Assembly: GCA_963804495.1 (NCBI GenBank)
Contig: CAWDQN010000010.1
Location: 496,001 to 560,000 of the forward strand
Source: Rhodovastum sp963804495
GTDB lineage: Bacteria > Pseudomonadota > Alphaproteobacteria > Acetobacterales > Acetobacteraceae
Direction: 5' to 3'
DNA length: 64,000 bases
The stretch's first letter is position 1; each line of letters starts with the position of its first letter. A program made the translations under genes and the position numbers. The notes beneath the pieces are model-generated. The model made no database searches and was not told the origin of the DNA. It worked only from the letters and a program-made list of their open reading frames with translations. This document shows positions 52,878-60,189 of this stretch, piece by piece.

Positions 52878-53340
52878 TCAGTGCTTCTTCGCCGGATTGG
52901 GCTTGCTGGCGGCGGCCTGCGGGCACGGGTAGCGTTCGGCCAGGAAGGCCGCGATGCTTTCCGCCGGCACCTTCGCCCCCTGCTCGGGATGGGCCTGCAC
53001 CCAGGTCAGGAAGGCGGCGATCGAACTCGTTGCGCGTCGGCCCCGGCTCGGTGACGCAAAACAGCCGGAGTTTCGGTTCGGCGGCCATCATTTCGCGCAT
53101 CACCTGGTAGCTGCCGACCGCGAACCCCTGGCAGAAATTGATGGCGGCGCTGTACAGCGGGTCGGTCTGGCTGGCCGAGCAGATGGCAACCATGTCGTTG
53201 GTGGTCTGGGCGTGGAAATTGTCTTCCGTGACCCCGGCCTGCGCGGGCGACAGCCAGGCGAGCGTACCGGCAATCGCCAGGCAAATGCCGAACAAACCGC
53301 GGCCCCGACAACACCATAATGTTTCTTGTTCGCGCTTCAT
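52878..53340 (-). pseudogene. Rap1a/Tai family protein, interrupted by a +1 frameshift
   Basis: From ATG 53340 a signal sequence (GLFGICLAIAGTLAWLSPAQA) is followed by TNDMVAICSASQTDPLYSAAINFCQGFAVG, the pattern of the Rap1a/Tai family (T6SS immunity proteins and many orphan relatives), with conserved cysteines. After TRNEF an extra base at about 53021-53023 shifts the frame; the corrected frame gives IAAFLTWVQAHPEQGAKVPA, ESIAAFLAERYPCP and a stop at 52878. The span is 463 bases, one more than a multiple of three. No effector gene is adjacent, so an immunity role is not supported. Confidence 0.72.
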
Positions 53341-53437
53341 CCGACATGTCCCGTCCGGTGAAATTTTCACCATCGATCCTGGCCCGGCCGCGCGATTCCT
53401 GCAAGGTTCCGGCCGGGTCACAATCCTGCGCGGCGGG

Positions 53438-54793
53438 TCAGAGCACGTCGGCCAGCCGGTGCATCGTCCGCGAAAACGCGGCGGCGATTTCGGCCCCGCG
53501 CACATGCATCCCGTGCCGCACCACCCAGCGGCCGGCCACCATCACGTGCCGCACCGGCGTCGCGTTGCCGGCGAACACCCACCCGTCCAGCAAGGCCGCG
53601 CCACGGCGCCCGACCAGCGACGGATGCTCGGGGTCGAGCACCACCAGATCGGCCAGTTTCCCCGGCGCGATCACCCCGGACGGCCGTGCCAGCGCCTGTG
53701 CGCCGCCGGCCGCGGCTTCCCCCAGCAACCCCGCCGCCACCGAAGCGCCCGGCACCCCGGGCACCGCGCCGCGACGCCGCAATTCGAGACGCCGGACATA
53801 TTCCAGCCAGCGCAACTCCTCGACCGGGCTGGTGGACAGGTTGCTGTCGCTGCCGATGCCGAACCGCCCGCCGTCGCGCAGGAAGTGCACCAGCGGAAAC
53901 AGGCCCTCGCCCCGGTTCGCCTCGCTGCTCTGGCAAAGCCCGGCGACCGCGCCGGAGGCGGCCAGGGCGCGGCATTCGGCGGCGTCGATATGGGTGGCGT
54001 GCAGCAGGCACCAGCGCGTGTCGACGGGCGCGTTGGCAAGCAGGAATTGCACCGGGCGGCTGCCGCTCCAGGCCAGGCACTCCGCCACTTCGCACTCCCG
54101 CGCGGCGGCGCTGATGTGCACCGGTGTGGCCGGGCCGAGCACATCGGCGATGACCAGGGCCGCGCGCAGCTGGTCCGGCGCCACGGCGCGCAGCGACTTC
54201 ACCGCCACGCCGACCGGCGCGTATTCGGCAAGGTCCTGGCATAACCGGCCATAGGCCTCCAGCGGCAGGACGAACCGGCGCTGCGCCTCGGTGGGCGGCG
54301 CCCCGCCGAAGCCGCTGTGGCGGCACAGCACCGGCAGCAGGCGCAATCCGATTCCGGTCTGCTCCGCCGCGGCGACGATGCGCAGCGCCATCTCGGCCGG
54401 ATCGTCATAGGGCGCGCCGTCCGGCGCGTTGTGCAGCGCGTGGAACGCCGCGACTGAGGTATACCCGTGCAGCAGGCACTCGGCGTAGAGCTGGGCGGCG
54501 ATGCCCTGCACATCATCCGGCGTCAGCACGGCCAGGAGCCGGTCCGTCATCTCCCGCCAGCACGAGGCGCCGTCGCCCGCCGGCCCGGCGCGTTCGGCCA
54601 GCCCCGCCATGGCGCGGTGGGAGGCCCGGCTGTGCAGATTGGCGAGCCCGGGCACCACCAGGCCGGCGATGCGCTGTCCCGCGCGGGCGTCCGGGATGAC
54701 CCCCGTCAGCCACCCCTCGGCATCGATCTCGAGCGCGACCCGCTCACGGATCGCGCCGCCGATCCAGGCCAGGTCGGCGATCCATGTGGTCAT
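53438..54793 (-). CDS. HutF-like amidohydrolase with altered active site
   Basis: 451 residues. Along its whole length it resembles formimidoylglutamate deiminase (HutF): AMAGLAERAG, ECLAWSGSRPVQFLLANAPVD, LLHATH, GSDSNLSTSPVEELRWLEY. Yet key residues differ from the HutF pattern: the first zinc motif HSH is H54-S-R56, HIHIAE is H226-I-S228-A-A-A231, DSH is D316-S-N318, and HSLRAV is KSLRAV. D316 and H265 are kept. It is therefore unlikely to be an ordinary HutF; no other hut gene is adjacent. ATG 54793 starts MTTWIADLAWIGG. Divergent from the molybdenum hydroxylase gene. Confidence 0.78.
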   Translation of the reverse strand: MTTWIADLAWIGGAIRERVALEIDAEGWLTGVIPDARAGQRIAGLVVPGLANLHSRASHRAMAGLAERAGPAGDGASCWREMTDRLLAVLTPDDVQGIAAQLYAECLLHGYTSVAAFHALHNAPDGAPYDDPAEMALRIVAAAEQTGIGLRLLPVLCRHSGFGGAPPTEAQRRFVLPLEAYGRLCQDLAEYAPVGVAVKSLRAVAPDQLRAALVIADVLGPATPVHISAAARECEVAECLAWSGSRPVQFLLANAPVDTRWCLLHATHIDAAECRALAASGAVAGLCQSSEANRGEGLFPLVHFLRDGGRFGIGSDSNLSTSPVEELRWLEYVRRLELRRRGAVPGVPGASVAAGLLGEAAAGGAQALARPSGVIAPGKLADLVVLDPEHPSLVGRRGAALLDGWVFAGNATPVRHVMVAGRWVVRHGMHVRGAEIAAAFSRTMHRLADVL

Positions 54794-54960
54794 GCAGAAA
54801 CTCTGCCGCCGGCGCGGCGGAATGCAAGGGGAGGAACGTCCGGATTTCGCATGATTGTCATATCCCATGATAATCCAGCAAGCCTGCCCCTGGTTGCGCC
54901 CTGCCGGACGGGTCGCCACCTTGGCGTCATCCCCCTCCGCAACCGCCCGCAAGGACCGGC

Positions 54961-57363
54961 ATGATGAACGCACCGCTGCGCACGGAAGCCACGCCCGAGT
55001 CCGGCCGTTTTGCCGTCGGGCAGCCGGTGTCGCGGCTGGAAGACCCGGTGCTGTTGCGCGGCGAGGGACGCTACACCGACGACCTCAACCTGCCCGGCCA
55101 GGCCTGCGCGGTGGTGGTGCGCAGCCGGGTCGCGCACGGGGTGCTGAACCGGATCGAATCCGAAACCGCATGCCGCATGCCGGGCGTGCTGTCCATCATC
55201 ACCGCCGCCGCGCTGAAGGCGGCCGGCATTGGCCCCATGCCTGCCAACGTGACCGGCCATAACGGCGATAACCGTCCCATCCCGAAGCCACCCCAATGGG
55301 CGCTGGCCGAGCAGCGGGTGCGCTACGTGGGTGACCCGGTGGCGGTGGTGGTGGCCGAGACCGCCCGGCAGGCAAAAGACGCCGCCGAAATGGTTATCCT
55401 CGATATCGATCCGCTCCCTTCCGTCACCGGGGCGGCCGCGGCAGCCGCGCCGGGCGCGCCGGTGCTCCACCCGCAGGCACCCGACAACGTGGTCCTGGAC
55501 TGGGCCTTCGGCGACATGGCGGCGGTGGAGGCCGCATTCGCCGCCGCCGCCCACACGGTGGAACTGCGCCCGCGCAACAGTCGCGTCGTGGTCGCGCCGC
55601 TGGAGCCGCGCTCGGCGATCGGCGCCTACGAGGCCGCCACCGGCCACTGGACGCTGCGCGCCGCCTGCCAGGGCGCCTTCGGGTTCCGCAACGGGCTGGC
55701 CGGCATCCTGGGGGCGCCAGCCGGGCGCGTGCGCGTGCTCACCGGCAATGTCGGCGGCAGCTTCGGCATGAAAGCCTCGATCTATCCCGAATATGTCGCC
55801 GTGCTGCACGCGGCCCGGCAGCTCGGCCGGCCGGTGAAATGGACCGATGAGCGCAGCGAGAGCTTTCTTTCCGACAGCCATGGCCGCGACCACGACCACA
55901 CGCTGGCGCTGGCGCTGGATGCGGACGGAACCTTCCTCGCCCTGCGCGTCACCGGCTTTGCCAATCTGGGCGCCTATCTGTCGAACAGCACGACGCTGCC
56001 GCCGACGATGAACATCGTGAAGAACATGGTGGGTGTGTATCGCACGAAGCTGATCGCCGCGGCGGTGAAGTGCGTGTTCACCAATACGACGCCGGTCGGC
56101 GCCTATCGCGGCGCCGGGCGGCCCGAAGGCAATTATTACATGGAGCGCCTGGTCGATACCGCCGCCCGCCGGCTGGGCATCGACCGGGTGGAGTTGCGCC
56201 GGCGCAACCACATTACCCCTTCCATGCTGCCCTACCGCGCCCCCTCGACCATGGAGTACGACAGCGGCGATTTTCCCGAAATTCTCGATCGCGCGCTGGC
56301 GGCGGCCGATTGGCACGGGTTCCCCGCCCGCCAGGCCGAGAGCCGCAGCCGCGGGCTTCTGCGCGGGCGCGGGATCGGGCAGTATCTGGAAGTGACGGCA
56401 CCGGCCAGCAACGAAATGGGCGGCATCCGCTTCGAGCCGGACGGACATGTCACCATCGTCACCGGCACGCTGGACTACGGCCAGGGGCACTGGACACCGT
56501 TCGCCCAGGTAATGATGGACCGGCTCGGCATTCCGTTCGAGAAAATCCGCCTGGAGCAGGGCGACTCCGACCAATTGATCGCCGGCGGCGGCACCGGCGG
56601 CTCGCGCAGCATCATGAACTCGGGGGCGGCGATCATCGCCGCGGGCGAGGCGGTGATCGAGCGCGGCCGGCGGATCGCCGCCCATGTCCTGGAGGCGGCG
56701 GTCGCGGATATCGAGTTTTCCGCCGGGCGGTTCACGATTGCCGGCACCGACCGCGGCATCGGCATCATGCAACTGGCGGAGAATCTGCGCCGCAGCACGG
56801 CACTGCCGGCGGAAGTGCCGCCGACGCTGGATGCCGCTTTGGTCTTTCCCGGCGCGCCGAGCACCTTTCCGAACGGCTGCCATGTCGCCGAGGTGGAGGT
56901 GGACCCGGACACCGGCGTGGTCGAGGTGGTGCGATATCACATGGTCAACGACTTCGGAACGCTGGTAAATCCCGCCCTGGTGGCAGGGCAGGTGCATGGC
57001 GGCGTGGTGCAGGGGATCGGCCAGGCGTTGTGCGAAAGCGTGCGCTACGACGGAACCGGGCAATTGCTGTCCGGCAGTTTTCTCGACTACGCCTTGCCGC
57101 GGGCGGCCGACGTGCCGGACCTGGTGTTCGCCAGCCATCCCGTGCCGGCGCGGACCAACCCGCTGGGGGTGAAAGGCTGTGGCGAGGCAGGGTGCGCGGG
57201 CAGTCTGCCGGCGGTGATGAATGCGCTGGTGGACGCCTTGGCGGCGTTCGGTATCACCCATATCGACATGCCGGCGACGCCCCAGGTGGTGTGGGCGGCG
57301 ATTGCCTCGGCGCGGCAGCGCGGACATGCGCCCCACGACGCATCAGCGAAACAGGGAGCATGA
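54961..57363 (+). CDS. Xanthine dehydrogenase family molybdopterin-binding subunit (CoxL form II-like), orphan
   Basis: 800 residues. Molybdenum hydroxylase large subunit: VGQPVSRLEDPVLLRGEGRY at the start, GNVGGSFGMK near 262 (cofactor contact), TPVGAYRGAGRPEGN near 377 and the catalytic glutamate in GVKGCGEAGCAGS near 737. The AYRGAGR sequence is the form II signature, not the CO-oxidising form I (AYxCSFR), so CO dehydrogenase activity is not expected. No iron-sulfur or FAD subunit genes are adjacent. The next gene starts four bases after the stop. Confidence 0.88.
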   Translation: MMNAPLRTEATPESGRFAVGQPVSRLEDPVLLRGEGRYTDDLNLPGQACAVVVRSRVAHGVLNRIESETACRMPGVLSIITAAALKAAGIGPMPANVTGHNGDNRPIPKPPQWALAEQRVRYVGDPVAVVVAETARQAKDAAEMVILDIDPLPSVTGAAAAAAPGAPVLHPQAPDNVVLDWAFGDMAAVEAAFAAAAHTVELRPRNSRVVVAPLEPRSAIGAYEAATGHWTLRAACQGAFGFRNGLAGILGAPAGRVRVLTGNVGGSFGMKASIYPEYVAVLHAARQLGRPVKWTDERSESFLSDSHGRDHDHTLALALDADGTFLALRVTGFANLGAYLSNSTTLPPTMNIVKNMVGVYRTKLIAAAVKCVFTNTTPVGAYRGAGRPEGNYYMERLVDTAARRLGIDRVELRRRNHITPSMLPYRAPSTMEYDSGDFPEILDRALAAADWHGFPARQAESRSRGLLRGRGIGQYLEVTAPASNEMGGIRFEPDGHVTIVTGTLDYGQGHWTPFAQVMMDRLGIPFEKIRLEQGDSDQLIAGGGTGGSRSIMNSGAAIIAAGEAVIERGRRIAAHVLEAAVADIEFSAGRFTIAGTDRGIGIMQLAENLRRSTALPAEVPPTLDAALVFPGAPSTFPNGCHVAEVEVDPDTGVVEVVRYHMVNDFGTLVNPALVAGQVHGGVVQGIGQALCESVRYDGTGQLLSGSFLDYALPRAADVPDLVFASHPVPARTNPLGVKGCGEAGCAGSLPAVMNALVDALAAFGITHIDMPATPQVVWAAIASARQRGHAPHDASAKQGA

Positions 57364-57367
57364 GCGC

Positions 57368-58702
57368 ATGACCACGCCAGCGAACCCGGCCGCCGCACCG
57401 CACCGCATCGTGGTCGCCGGCGGCGGTGCGGCCGGCTTGGAACTCGTCACCGCGCTCGGCGATACGCTGGGCAAGCTCGGCCTGGCGCAGGTCACCCTGG
57501 TCGAGCGCTCGCGCACCCATCTGTGGAAGCCGTTGCTGCATTCCGTCGCCGCCGGCAGCCTGCGCCGGTCGCAGCACGAGCTGAACTATCTGGCACAGGC
57601 GCATTGGCACCATTTCACCTATTGCTACGGCGAGGTGATCGGCCTTGATCGCGGCAAGAAACAACTGCTGGTGGCCGAGATGCGCGACGAGGAAGGGCGG
57701 CAGATTACCCCTCCCAGGTCGCTGCCCTACGATACCCTGGTCATGGCCATCGGCAGCGTGACCAATGATTTCGGCACCCCGGGGGCGGCGCAACACGCCG
57801 TGCCGCTGGAAACCCCGGAACAAGCCAGCCGGTTCAACCGGCGGCTGGTCAATGCCTGTCTGCGCGCCAACAGCCAGGCCGAGCCGGTGCGGCCCGGCCA
57901 GTTGCACGTGGCGATCATCGGCGCCGGGGCCACCGGCACCGAACTGGCCGCCGAGCTTCACCGCACGGTGCGCGACGTGGTGGCCTACGGCATGGACCGC
58001 ATCGACCCGGCGCGCGACATCCACATCGTGCTGATCGAAGCGGCGGAGCGCATCCTGCCGGCCCTGCCGGAGCGGATCTCGGCAGCCACGGTGAAGCTGC
58101 TGACATCGCTCGGGGTGGAGGTGCGGGCCGGAGCGCGGGTGGCGGAGGTGCGCGCCGGCGGGGTGGTGCTGGCGAGCGGCGAATTCATTCCCTCCGAGCT
58201 GGTGGTCTGGTCGGCCGGGGTGAAGGCGCCGGACTTCCTGCGCGACATCGACGGGCTGGAGACCAACCGCATCAACCAGCTTGTTGTCACCGAAACGCTG
58301 CAGACCACGCGCGATGCGAATATTTTTGCCATCGGCGATTGTGCCAGTTGTCCTCGCCCGGGCGAGGCCACGCCGGTGCCGCCGCGGGCACAGGCGGCGC
58401 ATCAGATGGCCGCCCACATGGTGCGGCAGATCGACCGCGTGCTCGACCGGCGGCTGCTGGAGCCGTTTCGCTACCGGGATTTCGGCTCGCTGGTGTCGCT
58501 GGGCAGGTACAGCACGATCGGCAGCCTGATGGGGGCGCTGGTCGGGCGCGGCATGTTCATCGAGGGGTGGTTTGCCCGCGCCATGTATCGCTCGTTGTAC
58601 AAAATGCACGAAGCGGCACTGCACGGTGGCTCGACCGTGCTCTGGCGCAGCCTGATGAGCACCGTCTCGGAACGGCCGACCCCCAGCGTGAAGCTGCATT
58701 GA
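57368..58702 (+). CDS. Type II NADH dehydrogenase-like FAD oxidoreductase
   Basis: 444 residues. Two dinucleotide-binding motifs: HRIVVAGGGAAGLELVTALG near residue 12 for FAD and VAIIGAGATGTELAAELH near 181 for NAD(P)H; NIFAIGDCASC near 320 is the FAD-closing motif. KPLLHSVAAGSL and the C-terminal hydrophobic segments match the NDH-2 family, which passes electrons from NADH to quinone without proton pumping. It is tightly placed between the molybdenum hydroxylase and porin genes, so it could take electrons from the former; that is inference. Confidence 0.88.
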   Translation: MTTPANPAAAPHRIVVAGGGAAGLELVTALGDTLGKLGLAQVTLVERSRTHLWKPLLHSVAAGSLRRSQHELNYLAQAHWHHFTYCYGEVIGLDRGKKQLLVAEMRDEEGRQITPPRSLPYDTLVMAIGSVTNDFGTPGAAQHAVPLETPEQASRFNRRLVNACLRANSQAEPVRPGQLHVAIIGAGATGTELAAELHRTVRDVVAYGMDRIDPARDIHIVLIEAAERILPALPERISAATVKLLTSLGVEVRAGARVAEVRAGGVVLASGEFIPSELVVWSAGVKAPDFLRDIDGLETNRINQLVVTETLQTTRDANIFAIGDCASCPRPGEATPVPPRAQAAHQMAAHMVRQIDRVLDRRLLEPFRYRDFGSLVSLGRYSTIGSLMGALVGRGMFIEGWFARAMYRSLYKMHEAALHGGSTVLWRSLMSTVSERPTPSVKLH

Positions 58703-59967
58703 AGCCCGCCGCGGCATCGCTGCTGCTGTTCGCAGCGCTCGGCTCCGGCATTGCCCGGGCCGGGGACTGGCAGGGATTCAAGGACCAGTTGACGCAGGCC
58801 GGGGTTACGCCGTCGGCGGTTTACGACGGCAATGGGGCGACGAACGCATCGGGCGGATTGAAACAAGGCACGATCTATTCCGGCAACCTGCATTTGCAGC
58901 TCGCGCTGGACGGGATTCATCTGGTCGGCCAGCCCGGCCTGATCGGGTTTCTGGATGTGCTCTGGGTCAATGCCGGCCAGCCCAGCAAATACGCCGGCGA
59001 CGCGCAAGGCGTGGACAACATCGCCGCCGCGCCGACCGTGCGGCTGTACCAGGCATGGCTGCAGTATAATTTCCCCGGCAACCACGTCTCCATCCTCGGC
59101 GGCCTGTATGATCTGAACACGGAATTCTATCGTCTCGACTCGTCGGACCTGTTCCTCAACGGCTCCTTCGGCACCGGCCCCGAGTTCGGGCTGAGCGGGC
59201 TGGAAGGGCCGTCGATCTATCCCGCCACCGCCCTCGGCGTGCGGCTCGCCTACAAGCCGAGCCTGAACAGCGTGCTGCGGTTCGCCGTTCTGGATGGCGC
59301 GCCGCTGTACCGGCAGGACGGATCGCCGCCCCCGTTCGACCCGCATAACGGGGTGCTGCTGGTCGGCGAGGCGGCGTTTCTGGCCCGCCCGCCGTCCTCC
59401 GATGTGCCCGGACCGCAGGCGCGCAAGCGCATCGGCCGGCTGAACAAACTGTCGCCCTACGATGACAAGATCGCCATCGGGGCCTGGTACTACACGGCCG
59501 ACTTCGATGAACTCAGCGCCGTCACTGCCAACGGCACGCCGGTGCAGCATCGTGGCGAAGGCGGCGCGTATATACTGGTCGACCATCTGCTGTATCAGTC
59601 GGCCGATGATCCGCAGCGGCGTGTGGCCGCGTTCCTCCAGCTTGGCATCGCCGACCAGGTGGTGGACCGTATCGGCACCTATATCGGCGCCGGCCTGGTT
59701 GCCTCCGCCGTGTTTCCGGGGCGGCCGGACGACCAGTTCGGCATCGGCGTGGCGATGGCGCGCAACGGGTCGGGCTATATCAGCGCGCAGCAGCAGCAAG
59801 GATTGCCGGTCAGTCCGGCGGAGACGGCGATCGAGGCCACCTATAGCGCGCAGCTCGCGTCCTGGCTTTCGGTGCAGCCGGATGTGCAATACGTGATCAG
59901 CCCCAATACGGACCCGCATGTGCGCAATGCGACGGTGGGGCAGGTGCGGTTTGAGGTCACGTTCTGA
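58699..59967 (+). CDS. OprB-type carbohydrate-selective porin
   Basis: 422 residues. The only start giving a signal peptide is TTG 58699, which overlaps the NDH-2 stop (TTGA); the signal is KPAAASLLLFAALGSGIARA. The mature protein shows the OprB pattern: GTIYSGNLHLQLALDG, RLYQAWLQYNF, ILGGLYDLNTEFYRLDSS, GPSIYPATALGVRLAYKP and a C-terminal aromatic strand ending FEVTF, as needed for outer-membrane insertion. Probably lets sugars or other small molecules into the periplasm. A composite palindromic element follows at once. Confidence 0.85.
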   Translation: MKPAAASLLLFAALGSGIARAGDWQGFKDQLTQAGVTPSAVYDGNGATNASGGLKQGTIYSGNLHLQLALDGIHLVGQPGLIGFLDVLWVNAGQPSKYAGDAQGVDNIAAAPTVRLYQAWLQYNFPGNHVSILGGLYDLNTEFYRLDSSDLFLNGSFGTGPEFGLSGLEGPSIYPATALGVRLAYKPSLNSVLRFAVLDGAPLYRQDGSPPPFDPHNGVLLVGEAAFLARPPSSDVPGPQARKRIGRLNKLSPYDDKIAIGAWYYTADFDELSAVTANGTPVQHRGEGGAYILVDHLLYQSADDPQRRVAAFLQLGIADQVVDRIGTYIGAGLVASAVFPGRPDDQFGIGVAMARNGSGYISAQQQQGLPVSPAETAIEATYSAQLASWLSVQPDVQYVISPNTDPHVRNATVGQVRFEVTF

Positions 59968-59978
59968 GGGATGAAACA

Positions 59979-60189
59979 AGCAAGGCCAGGGCTCTGCCCT
60001 GGACCCGCCAGGGGCCGGGAGGCCCCTGGACCCCGAGACTTTTTATACGGTTCCATTGAGAGGGGGGTGAGGTGGTGAACCGGCTCACCGCCTCCCCCCC
60101 TCTCAATGGAACCGTATAATGGTAATGGGTTCCAAGGGCCTCCCGGCCCTTGGCGGGGTCCAGGGGCAGAGCCCCTGGCCTTCCCCTTA
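59979..60189. repeat. Composite long inverted-repeat element B
   Basis: Same plan as element A: left arm AGCAAGGCCAGGG... with hairpins CCAGGGCTCTGCCCTGG and CCAGGGGCC GGGA GGCCCCTGG, a central long hairpin, then the right arm with CCAAGGGCC TCCC GGCCCTTGG and CCAGGGGCAGAGCCCCTGG, ending CCTTCCCCTTA. It occupies the whole junction between the convergent oprB and rsh genes; its last TTA gives the rsh stop. Confidence 0.92.
60043..60119. repeat. 77-bp near-perfect palindrome at the centre of element B
   Basis: Left half starts TTATACGGTTCCATTGAGAG, right half ends CTCTCAATGGAACCGTATAA. Only one single-base gap and two mismatches are present over about 38 paired positions. The inner core matches element A; the outer 14 bases do not but pair with each other. 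Confidence 0.92.

Noticed and set aside
52878..53340. T6SS immunity protein, implying a toxin-immunity system
   Set aside because: The family is broad, no effector or T6SS gene is adjacent, and the gene is frameshifted as written.
54961..57363. Aerobic carbon monoxide dehydrogenase
   Set aside because: The active-site loop reads AYRGAGR (form II), not the CO-oxidising AYxCSFR, and no CoxS/CoxM genes accompany it.
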